64,000 bases of DNA from Pseudomonas frederiksbergensis. Lineage in GTDB: Bacteria > Pseudomonadota > Gammaproteobacteria > Pseudomonadales > Pseudomonadaceae. The stretch spans positions 620,001 through 684,000 of the forward strand of contig NZ_CP017886.1 of assembly GCF_001874645.1 (NCBI RefSeq). The letters run 5' to 3'. Below the pieces are notes generated by a model. It saw only the letters and a program-made list of their open reading frames with translations. It was not told the DNA's origin and ran no database searches. Position 1 is the first letter of the stretch, and each line of letters opens with the position of its first letter. Of this stretch, positions 16,252 to 25,127 are shown piece by piece. Both the position numbers and the translations under genes were made by a program.

Positions 16252-17454
16252 TCATGTAGCGACGTCCAGAGACGTAAAAGGCTCACGCGAGTCTGCGCGT
16301 GCAGCCAGCCAGGCAAGAACGGCTGCCACAGCAAGCAGAGCGGCGCTCAATTCAAAGGTCGCTCGATAGCCGCTCAGATCAAAGGCCAGGCCGCCAACGG
16401 TGGCGCCAGAGGCAATGGCCAGTTGGATGATCGCCACCATCAGGCCGCCTCCTGCTTCAGCATCATCTGGCAGGGTTCTCGCCAGCCATGTCCACCAACC
16501 CACCGGCGCGGCAGTCGCAACCAGCCCCCAAAAGCCCAGCAAGACAGCAGTGGCCGCTGCCGAGCCACCCAACGAAACGAGCGCCAGTGCGACCACCGCC
16601 ATCAGCATCGGCATGACGATCAACGTCCGATACAGACCGTTTTTCAGGAAGGCTTCAATCAGAAAAGTGCCCGCAAAACCGGCTACGCCTAAAACGAGCA
16701 ACAGCAGCGAAAGCATGGAAACACTGACGTGCGTGACGGTTTCAAGGAACGGCCGCAGATAGGTGAACAACATGAACTGACCCATGAAAAAAACACTGAC
16801 TGCAATCATGCCCCACGCCACCGGCGCGCTCTTCATCAAGCTGAAGACATTACCGCTTCCAGCGCTGCGCTCTGTCTTCATGGAAGGGAGGCTTAATAGA
16901 AGCCATACAGAGGCCATCGCTGCGACCGGCACAATGCAGAAGAAAGCGCCCCGCCAACCGATCAGCGCACCAAGGAAGCTTCCCAGGGGCGCCGCAATGA
17001 CTGTCGCCAAGGCGTTACCGCCGTTGACGATTGCCAGCGCACGCGGGACCTGGTCATCCGGCACCAGCCGCATGGCGGTGGCTGCCGACAGCGACCAAAA
17101 GCCGCCAATCGCGACACCGATCAGCGCGCGCCCAACCATGAACATTGTGTAGTTGGGCGCGAACGCCACCACGGTTCCGGAGACGATCATCAGCAGTGTC
17201 AAGGAGAGGAGCAGCGTCTTACGGTCAACCCGTGCCGCCACTGACGCAATGAGAAGACTGGTGAACAAGGCAAACAGCCCTGAGACGGAAATGCCCTGGC
17301 CAGCTTGTCCTTCGGTGATATGCAGATCTGCCGCAATCGGTGTCAGCAGGCTGACGGGCATGAACTCAGATGCCACGAGTGCAAACGCGGCGAGCGCCAT
17401 GGCGAATACGGCGCCCCATGATTTATGGGGCACTGGGAGGGGGTGATCGGTCAT
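16252..17454 (-). CDS. MFS transporter (DHA1 drug/sugar efflux type)
   Basis: A 400-residue inner-membrane transporter with twelve helices. Features are ALVASEFMPVSLLTPIAADL in helix 1, the loop 2-3 region VAARVDRKTLLL, and GRALIGVAIGGFWSLSAATA in helices 4-5, typical of YdhP/NepI/AraJ-like exporters. The start at 17454 (MTDHPLPVPHKSWG) follows CAGGATTC. It lies downstream of the alpha/beta hydrolase gene on the same strand, and an AraC regulator is divergent from the pair. Confidence 0.88.
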   Translation of the reverse strand: MTDHPLPVPHKSWGAVFAMALAAFALVASEFMPVSLLTPIAADLHITEGQAGQGISVSGLFALFTSLLIASVAARVDRKTLLLSLTLLMIVSGTVVAFAPNYTMFMVGRALIGVAIGGFWSLSAATAMRLVPDDQVPRALAIVNGGNALATVIAAPLGSFLGALIGWRGAFFCIVPVAAMASVWLLLSLPSMKTERSAGSGNVFSLMKSAPVAWGMIAVSVFFMGQFMLFTYLRPFLETVTHVSVSMLSLLLLVLGVAGFAGTFLIEAFLKNGLYRTLIVMPMLMAVVALALVSLGGSAAATAVLLGFWGLVATAAPVGWWTWLARTLPDDAEAGGGLMVAIIQLAIASGATVGGLAFDLSGYRATFELSAALLAVAAVLAWLAARADSREPFTSLDVAT

Positions 17455-17541
17455 TGTTTGAATCCTGTATTGCGCGAAGCGTCGTGGCCCCGGGAACGAG
17501 GCCACGAGAGAACCGGTGCCACGGCCCGGGCACCGATCAGG

Positions 17542-18564
17542 TTACTTCAGGTTGTCTTTGAAGAACGTGGTCAACTTGGCGAATGGAATGAGGTTGACAC
17601 GGTCGTAAAGATCCACGTGTCCGGCCTCTGGAATGATGACCAGCTCTTTAGGCTCGGCGGCGCGCTTGTAGGCATCTTCACTGAACTCGCGTGAGTGAGC
17701 CTGGGCGCCAGCAATGAACAGCAGCGGGCGCGGAGAGATAGTCTCGATGTCATTGAACGGATAGAAGTTCATGAACTTCACGTTGCTGGTCAGCGTCGGC
17801 ATGGTGGTTGTCTGCGGCGATGCGCCGGCCGGAGTGACCTCGCCTCGCGGAGTGCGATAGAAGTCGTAGAACTCGTCGCCCACGGCATTGCCGGTCAGTT
17901 TGAGCGGCGTGCCGCCGGTGTAGCGGATTTCGCCACCCTGAAACTCCGCATAGCGCTGCTCGGTCGCTTCGCGAATGATCTGCTGGCGTTGTTCGAGCGT
18001 TACAGCGTGTTTGAGCCCGTTACGGTTGGCCGCACCCATGTCGTACATGCTGACTGTGGCGATTGCTTTCAGACGTGGATCGATCTTGGCCGCACTAATG
18101 ACGAAGCTGCCACTGCCGCAGATGCCGATGACGCCGATGCGCTCACGATCGACAAGGGGTCGAGTGCCGAGAAAATCCACGGCGGCACTGAAGTCTTCTG
18201 CGTAGATATCTGGCGAGACGGCCTGGCGAGGCGTGCCCTCGCTCGCGCCCCAAAAAGACAAATCCAGCGACAGCGTGACAAAGCCCTGCTCGGCCATTTT
18301 GGTGGCGTACAGGTTCCCACTTTGCTCCTTCACCGCCCCCATCGGGTGGCCGACGATAATGGCGGCATTTTTCGCTTTGGGGTCCAGGCCCTTCAGGGTG
18401 AACAGGTTGCCCGCCACCTTCATACCGTATTGATTCTTGAAGGTGACCTTTTCTACGGTCACTTTCTCGCTGTTGTAGAAGTTGTCCGCGCCGTTCGACA
18501 TATCGGCTCCTATTGAAGAAAAAGAGGTAACGAGCAGCCCCAAGGCAAGCAAAATTCCTTTCAC
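17542..18564 (-). CDS. Secreted alpha/beta hydrolase (YcjY/dienelactone hydrolase-like)
   Basis: A 340-residue alpha/beta hydrolase with a Sec signal peptide (KGILLALGLLVTSFSSIGA). The nucleophile elbow is GVIGICGSGSFV, where the motif has cysteine and glycine in place of the canonical GxSxG, as in the YcjY group. The oxyanion region is IIVGHPMGAVKEQSG, and the late His is in IPEAGHVDLYD. The start is a GTG at 18564, with AAGGAATATCCA upstream. It precedes the MFS gene and is divergent from the AraC gene, which probably regulates both. Confidence 0.82.
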   Translation of the reverse strand: MKGILLALGLLVTSFSSIGADMSNGADNFYNSEKVTVEKVTFKNQYGMKVAGNLFTLKGLDPKAKNAAIIVGHPMGAVKEQSGNLYATKMAEQGFVTLSLDLSFWGASEGTPRQAVSPDIYAEDFSAAVDFLGTRPLVDRERIGVIGICGSGSFVISAAKIDPRLKAIATVSMYDMGAANRNGLKHAVTLEQRQQIIREATEQRYAEFQGGEIRYTGGTPLKLTGNAVGDEFYDFYRTPRGEVTPAGASPQTTTMPTLTSNVKFMNFYPFNDIETISPRPLLFIAGAQAHSREFSEDAYKRAAEPKELVIIPEAGHVDLYDRVNLIPFAKLTTFFKDNLK

Positions 18565-18748
18565 TGGATATTCCTTTCGATTGAATGGTTGTTCGCTGGA
18601 GTTTCTTGACTCGATCATTTTCGCGCTCTGCCCAAGTGCCCTGTAGTGCATATCGCTGAATTACTTGCCTGATTCTATGAGTCTCGGTTTTTTTGCAGGA
18701 CGGCCGCGACCTGGCGAGTTAGAGTTCAGCCAGAGGTACAAGACGAAC

Positions 18749-19693
18749 ATGACGATCCATCACGAAACCGCCACTCCAGACACATCGCCCCAAGAAGCGC
18801 TGGCGAATACCATTGGCGCCCGGGTCTCAACGCCGGGTGACTACGCAACCTCGATTGCGGGTCTGGGCTTCTTTCGGCGCGAACATCCCTCTGCGCCCGT
18901 CGTTTGCATGGTCGAGCCAAGCATCATTCTTGTCGCCCAAGGCGAAAAGCAGCTGTGGGTAGGTGGCGAAGGGTATCCCTATGACACGTCGCGATTCCTG
19001 GTCACGTCGTTGGACTTGCCTGCCAATTCAGAGGTGCTCGCGGCCAGCCCGGAACAGCCATGCCTGGGGCTGACTTTCAAGCTCGACCTGCGCATGCTGG
19101 CTGAGCTGATAGCGCAAAGTGACCTGCCGCCAACCCGTGATCGATCCGTTACGAAGGGGGTAGGAATGGGTTCAGTGACGCCTGCAATGCTCGCGTCATT
19201 CGAGCGCTTATTGGCACTGCTCGATGAGCCGCAGTCCATCCCTGTTCTCGCCCCCTTGATCCAACGCGAGATTCACTACCGTCTCTTGCAGAGTGACCAA
19301 GTGAGCCGGCTGCGACAAATAACGTCTGTCGATGGCCAAGGTTATCGGATCGCCAAAGCCATCGATTGGCTGAAGTTGAATTACGCCTCGGCACTTCGCG
19401 TCGAAGAACTTGCAGCCCGCGTGCAGATGAGCACACCCACCTTTCACCATCACTTCCGCCAACTGACGGCAATGAGTCCGTTGCAATACCAGAAATGGTT
19501 GCGGTTAAACGAGGCGAAACGCTTGATGTTGAATGACCATTTGGACGTATCCAGTGCGGCTTTCAAAGTCGGCTACGAAAGCCCCTCCCAATTTAGCCGC
19601 GAATACAGTCGCTTGTTTGGCGTAGCTCCCAAGCAAGACATTGCGATGTTGCGTGGCCAAACCGATGTCACCGCGAGGCGAAAGCAGTCGTGA
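18749..19693 (+). CDS. AraC family transcriptional regulator
   Basis: A 314-residue activator. The N-terminal cupin-like AraC_N domain includes VVCMVEPSIILVAQGEKQLW. The C-terminal double helix-turn-helix covers about residues 215-305 (LRVEELAARVQMSTPTFHHH; then VSSAAFKVGYESPSQFSREY). Proteins of this subtype commonly activate adjacent hydrolase/oxidoreductase and efflux genes. The gene is divergent from the hydrolase/MFS pair across 184 bases. The ATG at 18749 is preferred over an upstream start at 18665. Confidence 0.88.
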   Translation: MTIHHETATPDTSPQEALANTIGARVSTPGDYATSIAGLGFFRREHPSAPVVCMVEPSIILVAQGEKQLWVGGEGYPYDTSRFLVTSLDLPANSEVLAASPEQPCLGLTFKLDLRMLAELIAQSDLPPTRDRSVTKGVGMGSVTPAMLASFERLLALLDEPQSIPVLAPLIQREIHYRLLQSDQVSRLRQITSVDGQGYRIAKAIDWLKLNYASALRVEELAARVQMSTPTFHHHFRQLTAMSPLQYQKWLRLNEAKRLMLNDHLDVSSAAFKVGYESPSQFSREYSRLFGVAPKQDIAMLRGQTDVTARRKQS

Positions 19694-20095
19694 GAAATCA
19701 TGGGATAGCGCTTGGCGCCTGGGCAGGCTCCAGCACTGCGCAATGATAATTCTGGCGCCTCACTCGAACGGCGCCAAAAATGTCTGGCTGGCGATAGCAT
19801 TTTTCCATCCTGCCGCTCTCCTCCTTGAGCACAATCGGTCTAAAAAGCCCGGCCAGCGCCTTGGAGTTTTTGCTATTCTGAAGTGGTAGGTGAAGACGCA
19901 GACTGATGCGCAAGAGGATAGCAAGGAAACGTGGGGCGCGTTCCGAAGGGTACACGGTTAGAAAGATCTCCGCGCTGAGATCCAGCCCTTATGCCGTGTG
20001 AAGCAGATGAGCAAATCAGAGTGTTTCAATGCGATTCTGTGAGAGGCCTGATAAACCTTGTAAGCCGGGGACCAGCGCCGGCCACCTACTCGATT
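19694..20095. other. Intergenic region upstream of a bidirectional terminator
   Basis: No supported gene. The stretch ends with a GC-rich segment (CCGGGGACCAGCGCCGGCCACC at 20065-20086, quoted only in part here as GCGCCGGCCACC). It is followed by an intrinsic terminator, an arrangement reminiscent of the 3' end of a lost tRNA or small RNA gene. I could not fold a tRNA from it. Confidence 0.35.
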
Positions 20096-21079
20096 TCAAA
20101 GCCCGCCTTGTGCGGGCTTTTTCGTGTCCGCTTGCGCAAGACAGCTCCCCTGCTCAACCGTGCTCGCGTCCAAAGCCCCATCATTGCGCGTCTGCGCGCA
20201 CACCTCCCGAAGGCACCCACGCAACCAGCGATGCGCCAGGTCGGCATCCAGCCGTGGATGCCAGAGCATTGAGACGGTGAACGTCGGCAGGACGAGTGGA
20301 AGCGCAAAGCTGTGCATGCCGACACGCAGGTTTTCGGTGTGCTGCTCCGGAACACTGGCGATCAGGTCGCTGGCCCGGGCGAGCGCCAGCGCGGTCGAAA
20401 AGCCGGCGACGATGGTCACCACTTCCCGCACAAGCTCAAGCGACTTCAGGGCTTCATCGATAGGTCCCTTGTCGAGCCCCCGCCGGGAAACGTAAATGTG
20501 CCTGCCCGCCGCGTAACGGACGGGCGTGATCTCGCCCTGGCTCAGCGGATGCCCCCTTCGCACAACGCCAATGAAACGGTCCCTGAACAATGCCTGCGTA
20601 CGCACCTCAGGGCCTTCAGTCTGCCCCACCACACCGGTTTCCAGATCGACGCTCCCGTCGCGCAGTGGCGTGCTGTCTTTATCGGGCTTCTGCACGAAGC
20701 GCAGCCGCACTCCGGGTGCTTGCTCACCGACGCGTGCAATGAGGTCCGCGCCGAAACGCTCCACAAAACCTTCACTGGTGCGCAGCGTGAACGTGCGGAC
20801 CAGTTGTTTGAGGTTGAGCGTTTCAGCCGGGCGCAGAATCGCCTCTGCGTCCTGCACAAGCTGACTGACCTGCTCGCGCAATTCGAGCGCTCTCGGGGTG
20901 GGCACGAGACCGCGGCCGGCCCTGACCAGTAGCGGATCGCCGGTCGTTTCACGCAGTCGCGCCAGGGCCCGGCTCATCGCCGACGGACTAAGCCGCAAGT
21001 GCTTCGCGGCACGCGTCACACTGCCTTCTGCGAGCAACACATCAAGGGTGACCAGCAAGTTGAGATCGGGTGTCGACAT
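20096..21079 (-). CDS. LysR family transcriptional regulator
   Basis: A 327-residue LysR regulator. The N-terminal HTH is LLVTLDVLLAEGSVTRAAKH, then SPSAMSRALARLRETTGD, and the effector domain follows. It is divergent from the DHA2 efflux gene at 21218 across 138 bases, so it likely controls that pump. Its last codons (TKKPAQGGL) are encoded inside the terminator hairpin at 20098-20122. The C-terminal tail may therefore be non-essential. Confidence 0.88.
   Translation of the reverse strand: MSTPDLNLLVTLDVLLAEGSVTRAAKHLRLSPSAMSRALARLRETTGDPLLVRAGRGLVPTPRALELREQVSQLVQDAEAILRPAETLNLKQLVRTFTLRTSEGFVERFGADLIARVGEQAPGVRLRFVQKPDKDSTPLRDGSVDLETGVVGQTEGPEVRTQALFRDRFIGVVRRGHPLSQGEITPVRYAAGRHIYVSRRGLDKGPIDEALKSLELVREVVTIVAGFSTALALARASDLIASVPEQHTENLRVGMHSFALPLVLPTFTVSMLWHPRLDADLAHRWLRGCLREVCAQTRNDGALDASTVEQGSCLAQADTKKPAQGGL
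20098..20122 (+). terminator. Intrinsic terminator, probably bidirectional
   Basis: AAAGCCCGC and GCGGGCTTT form a 9-bp stem with a 5-base loop followed by TTTTT on the plus strand. On the minus strand it overlaps the last codons of the LysR gene. Confidence 0.8.
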
Positions 21080-21217
21080 GCATCGCCCCTGAAATGGCGT
21101 GAGGGTAATAAGGCGTTAAACGCACGAATAAAGTGCAAACGGTGCGTCTTCCGCCATGTTAGGCGCCAGCGTAGATTTCTGACAGCTGCGTTTCGCAAGC
21201 CGCCAAACAAAGGGAAC

Positions 21218-22678
21218 ATGATGAAGCCAATCAGTGCAGAACGAGATCAGGCAGTCGCAGGCAATGCACCACGAGTACCCTCGGTTCGGGGGGCGCTCGC
21301 CAGCCTTTCGTTATCCATGTTGCTGTCCTCGCTCGGCACCAGCATCGCCAATGTGGGCTTGCCGACGTTGGCACAGGCGTTCAACGCCTCCTTCCAGGAG
21401 GTCCAGTGGATCGTCCTCGCTTACCTCCTCGCCATCACCACCCTGATCGTCAGCGTCGGACGCCTCGGTGACATCACCGGCCGTCGGCGACTGCTACTGG
21501 CCGGAATTTTCTTGTTCACGCTGGCCTCGGCCCTGTGCAGCTTCGCCCCCACGCTCTGGCTGCTGATTGCCGCCCGGACGCTGCAAGGCCTCGGCGCAGC
21601 CATCATGATGGCCCTGACCATGGCCTTTGTCGGCGAAACGGTGTCGAAGGCAAAGACTGGTAGCGCCATGGGCTTGCTCGGGACAATGTCTGCGATTGGC
21701 ACGGCGCTGGGGCCATCGCTCGGCGGCGTGCTGATCGCCGGCCTCGGCTGGCAGGCGATCTTTCTGATTACCGTTCCGTTGGGAATCCTGACGCTTCTGC
21801 TCGCGCATCGCTACCTGCCCGCCGATCGCCAAGCGCCGAAACCCGAGCGCGCCGGCTTCGACCCTTTGGGTACGCTGCTGCTGGCGCTGACGCTCGCGGC
21901 TTATGCGCTGGCCATGACGATCGGGCGAGGCAGTTTCGGTCCACTCAATATGGCGCTGCTGGTGGCGGCGGCCTTCGGTGTCGGCCTCTTCGTGCTCGCC
22001 GAAGCGCGCGCTGCATCACCGTTGATTCGAGTGGCGATGTTCCGCGACCCCGTGCTGAGCGGCAGCCTCGCCATGAGCGCGCTCGTCTCGACGGTGATGA
22101 TGGCGACGCTGGTGGTCGGGCCTTTTTATCTCTCGCATGCACTCGGGCTAAACCTGGCTCTTGTTGGAGTCGTCATGTCGATTGGCCCGATCATCTCCGC
22201 ACTGAGCGGTGTCCCGGCGGGTCGTATGGTCGACCGTTTGAGCGCGCCCTTCGTGGTCATCGTCGGGCTCATCGTAATGGCAGCAGGTACATGCGCTCTA
22301 TTCGTACTTCCGACGATGTTGGGCATTGCAGGCTACATGGCTGCCATCGTCGTCTTGACCCCTGGTTATCAACTGTTCCAGGCAGCTAACAACACGGCTG
22401 TCATGATGGATGTCCACGCGGACCAACGCGGTGTTATCTCCGGCATGCTCAACCTGTCGCGAAATCTGGGGCTGATCACCGGTGCATCTGCTTTGGGTGC
22501 GGTGTTCGTGCTCGCATCGGCGACGATCGACATCACCACGGCGAGTCCCGAGGCCGTTGCCAGCGGTATGCGAATCACGTTCGCCGTCGCCCTGGCCCTG
22601 ATCGCCGCTGCGCTCGTGATCGCACTGGGAAGCCGCGTTCTGGCAACGCGCTCTACACTTCCTGGAAACGTCTCATGA
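21218..22678 (+). CDS. MFS transporter, DHA2 (EmrB/QacA) family
   Basis: A 486-residue efflux protein with fourteen predicted helices. Family motifs are NVGLPTLAQAFNASFQEVQW in helix 1 and the following loop, and motif A VGRLGDITGRRRLLL. Motif C-like glycines are at GTMSAIGTALGPSLGGVLIA. It would expel drugs or other toxic organics using the proton gradient. Upstream in-frame codons exist from 20999, but AAAGGGAAC places the start at 21218 (or the next ATG at 21221). It is controlled, by position, by the divergent LysR protein. Confidence 0.9.
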   Translation: MMKPISAERDQAVAGNAPRVPSVRGALASLSLSMLLSSLGTSIANVGLPTLAQAFNASFQEVQWIVLAYLLAITTLIVSVGRLGDITGRRRLLLAGIFLFTLASALCSFAPTLWLLIAARTLQGLGAAIMMALTMAFVGETVSKAKTGSAMGLLGTMSAIGTALGPSLGGVLIAGLGWQAIFLITVPLGILTLLLAHRYLPADRQAPKPERAGFDPLGTLLLALTLAAYALAMTIGRGSFGPLNMALLVAAAFGVGLFVLAEARAASPLIRVAMFRDPVLSGSLAMSALVSTVMMATLVVGPFYLSHALGLNLALVGVVMSIGPIISALSGVPAGRMVDRLSAPFVVIVGLIVMAAGTCALFVLPTMLGIAGYMAAIVVLTPGYQLFQAANNTAVMMDVHADQRGVISGMLNLSRNLGLITGASALGAVFVLASATIDITTASPEAVASGMRITFAVALALIAAALVIALGSRVLATRSTLPGNVS

Positions 22679-22772
22679 TGCAGAAAGCAAAACCGGCTGC
22701 AGCCTAAAAAGGCATTGCGCTGGGTGGGGCTAGTTCGCGCATCATGAGCGCAGTCAGCTCAAGGAGAGTTTC

Positions 22773-23624
22773 ATGCGCGTCCTGTCATCCGTCATGCGTC
22801 TTGCCACGTTGTCGCTGGGGCTGGTGTTCGCCGCCACTGCCGTGGCGACCGAAGAGTCGCAGCTGGTCGAATCGATCAACAGCTACCGCAGCCAGGTGCA
22901 GCGCTGCGCCAGCCAGGTGTCTCAGGAGCTGCCACCGCTAGCGGCCGATCCGCGCCTGATCCTGCCCGGCAATAATGTCGGCGACTTGCAGCAGGCGCTG
23001 GCGCGTACGGCTTATCCGATGGTTACCGTACAGGCGATCACGTTGTCCGGCCCGCGAGATGTGCAATCGGCCATGAAGGCCGTGCAGGAGAGTTTCTGTC
23101 AGGTGGTGCTGGACCCGCAGTTCGTCGATATCGGCGTCAGCCACGAAGGAACAGCGTGGCGCATCGTGCTCGCGCGCCCACTGTTGACTGGCCGCCTGGG
23201 CGACTGGCAAGCAGAGGGACAGAAGCTGCTCGACATGATCAACACCGCCCGCAAACAAACGCGCCAGTGCGGCGCTCAGTCCTATGCCGCCACACAGCCG
23301 CTGGCCTGGAACGCCACGCTGGCGACGGCGGCCCAGACGCATACCCGTGCCATGGCCAATAACAACTTCTTCGACCACAAGGACCGCGATGGCCGCACGC
23401 CAGGTGATCGGGCTGAACTGGCAGGCTACGCCGGCCAGCAGATCGGCGAGAACATCGCCGCCGGGCAAGACACCGTGCGCAAGGTGGTCGATGGCTGGCT
23501 GGCCAGCCCCGGTCACTGCGCCAACCTGATGAACCCACAGTACCGCGAGCTGGGCGCGGCTTATGCGGTTGATCCAAAGAGCGATGCGGGCATTTACTGG
23601 ACGGCGATGTTCGGTACGCCGTAA
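22773..23624 (+). CDS. Secreted CAP (SCP/PR-1) domain protein
   Basis: A 283-residue exported protein with a signal peptide of about 25 residues ending TAVA. The C-terminal CAP domain (about 150-283) has HTRAMANNNFFDHKDRDGRT, GENIAAGQDTVRKVVDGW and SPGHCANLMNP, the usual His/Glu/His cavity residues. The N-terminal half begins SINSYRSQVQRCASQ and mirrors the start of the CAP domain, MINTARKQTRQCGAQ, so it looks like a degenerate second copy. CAP proteins bind sterols, lipids or peptidoglycan; the role here is unknown. CAAGGAGAG precedes the ATG. Confidence 0.85.
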   Translation: MRVLSSVMRLATLSLGLVFAATAVATEESQLVESINSYRSQVQRCASQVSQELPPLAADPRLILPGNNVGDLQQALARTAYPMVTVQAITLSGPRDVQSAMKAVQESFCQVVLDPQFVDIGVSHEGTAWRIVLARPLLTGRLGDWQAEGQKLLDMINTARKQTRQCGAQSYAATQPLAWNATLATAAQTHTRAMANNNFFDHKDRDGRTPGDRAELAGYAGQQIGENIAAGQDTVRKVVDGWLASPGHCANLMNPQYRELGAAYAVDPKSDAGIYWTAMFGTP

Positions 23625-23769
23625 GTGCCTTTGGCAACCCTGCGATCGACCTATACTTCATGGATTACCCAACTCGATGCGACGCGCAACCGTGTTCGAT
23701 GGACGGCGTGACGTGTCGAGCGGTCCGTTCACGCAGGTGCAGGCCTGCCTTCGTATGAAGGAGAACATC

Positions 23770-23979
23770 ATGTCGCGCAAATATATCGATTGCCGCGAAT
23801 TTCCAAGCGAAACCCAGTGTTCTGTCGCACTGTCCGCCGATTCCGAAAAGGAATTGCTGGATGCCGCCGCGCAGCATGCGGTCAGTGTTCACAAGCACAC
23901 CGATTCGCCAGAACTGCGCGCACAACTGAAGACCATGTTTCACGATGGCACGCCGCCGCTAGAAGCCCGACGCGTTTGA
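23770..23979 (+). CDS. DUF1059 domain small protein
   Basis: A 69-residue soluble protein matching DUF1059. It has the pattern KYIDCREFPSETQCSVALSA followed by a helix DAAAQHAVSVHKHTDSPEL. Family members are small proteins with two conserved cysteines (C8 and C16 here) and no known activity. AAGGAGAACATC sets the start; a longer frame from 23563 overlaps the CAP gene and is rejected. A strong hairpin terminator follows 33 bases after the stop. Confidence 0.8.
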   Translation: MSRKYIDCREFPSETQCSVALSADSEKELLDAAAQHAVSVHKHTDSPELRAQLKTMFHDGTPPLEARRV

Positions 23980-24011
23980 TACAGAAGGCTTGGCGGGGGA
24001 TTCAGAATCGT

Positions 24012-24041
24012 CTGCGGGGCTCATCTTGATGAGCCCCGCAG
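24012..24041 (+). terminator. Strong hairpin terminator
   Basis: A 14-bp perfect stem (CTGCGGGGCTCATC and its complement) around TT, followed by GTTTAATG. It lies 33 bases after the DUF1059 stop codon. The U run is short, but the stem is very stable. Confidence 0.7.
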
Positions 24042-24125
24042 GTTTAATGAGCACTGAAAATCATCACCGAGGCAGTCTGTCGCCCTCACCGCCCCGCTCA
24101 ATCAACTCAACCGAGGAGTTGAACG

Positions 24126-24803
24126 ATGTCGCTGACTCTTTACTACCATCCGCTCTCGTCGTTCTGCCACAAAGTGCTGATCGCGCTTTACGAAAACGCT
24201 ACCGAATTCGAAAAGCGGATCATCAATCTTGCAGACGACGCAGACCGGGCCGAACTTCAAGCCCTCTGGCCACTCGTCAAGTTCCCGGTCATCAGTGACC
24301 ATCTGCGCCAGCGCGCTGTGCCAGAGACCACGATCATCATCGAGTACCTGGATCGCTACTATCCGGGTAAGCAACTGTTGATTCCGAACGATTGGGAGGT
24401 CGCGCTGGAGGTGCGTCTGTGGGACCGTTTTTTCGACAACTATGTGCAGGCGCCGCTACAACAGATTGTCAGTGATCGCCTGCACAGCGCAGGCGGTGAT
24501 TTGAGCAAACAACGCGCTATGCTGGAGACGGCTTACGCCATGCTCGACCATCGGATGGCGTCACGAATCTGGATGGCCGGTCAAGACTTCAGCCTGGCCG
24601 ATTGCGCCGCAGCCCCGGCGCTTTTCTATGCCTGCACGCTCTTGCCGTTCCCGGACGACTTCAGCCACTTGAATGCCTATTTCGACCGGTTGACGCGCAG
24701 ACCCTCCGTCCAGCGAGTCATCGACGAAGCCCGGCCTTACTTTTCGCTCTACCCGTTTGCGGACGCCATCGCGAAGCGGTTTCTGCAGCCAACGCTTAAC
24801 TGA
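24126..24803 (+). CDS. Glutathione S-transferase family protein
   Basis: A 225-residue GST. The thioredoxin-like N-terminal domain starts LTLYYHPLSSFCHKVLIAL, with the likely catalytic Ser/Cys at SSFC. KFPVISD gives the conserved cis-Pro loop, and PETTIIIEYLDRYYPG the glutathione-binding ES/T region. The alpha-helical C-domain carries the N-capping motif DFSLADCAAAPALFYA. Members conjugate or reduce electrophiles with glutathione. CGAGGAG precedes the ATG. It is monocistronic and convergent with the next gene. Confidence 0.88.
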   Translation: MSLTLYYHPLSSFCHKVLIALYENATEFEKRIINLADDADRAELQALWPLVKFPVISDHLRQRAVPETTIIIEYLDRYYPGKQLLIPNDWEVALEVRLWDRFFDNYVQAPLQQIVSDRLHSAGGDLSKQRAMLETAYAMLDHRMASRIWMAGQDFSLADCAAAPALFYACTLLPFPDDFSHLNAYFDRLTRRPSVQRVIDEARPYFSLYPFADAIAKRFLQPTLN

Positions 24804-24816
24804 CAGGCATTAGCCG

Positions 24817-25119
24817 CTAGGGATTCGCTTTGTACCCTTCCTCCATCTGCCCCACCCGCAGCTGAATCACCTCCAGCACCGCGCAACCCTCACGGGTGAG
24901 CAAATGCACGCCACGGGTGACGCGGGTCAGGTCGCAATCGGAAATGCCTTTGAGGGACAGGCTGGTCAAGGTGTCCATCAGGTCGCGAACCACTGTGAAA
25001 CGGTGTGCGGCGCAGGCGGCCAGGTCGCTGAGTTCTTTGTGGGTGTTGATGAAGAGCACGGGGTTTGCAGAGTCGTAGGTGTCGACGGGGAGATAGCGCG
25101 GCATGACTTGTTCATTCAT
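24817..25119 (-). CDS. Small protein downstream of structured leader A
   Basis: A 100-residue soluble protein of unknown function. It is paralogous to the 91-residue protein at 41428-41703. Shared elements are M-x-RY-x-P near the start, a helix with AA-x-R-x2-V, and a C-terminal GC-x2-L-x-VI-x2-R (EGCAVLEVIQLRV here). The ATG at 25119 has AGGAG 8 bases upstream. The longer frame to 25254 would be translated through the folded leader and is rejected. The leader contains an exact anti-Shine-Dalgarno segment, so translation is probably controlled. Confidence 0.78.
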   Translation of the reverse strand: MNEQVMPRYLPVDTYDSANPVLFINTHKELSDLAACAAHRFTVVRDLMDTLTSLSLKGISDCDLTRVTRGVHLLTREGCAVLEVIQLRVGQMEEGYKANP

Positions 25120-25127
25120 GGGTGTGG

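Noticed and set aside
20065..20086. A tRNA 3' end before the terminator at 20098
   Set aside because: The GC-rich segment resembles an acceptor/T-arm, but no complete cloverleaf or anticodon arm could be built.
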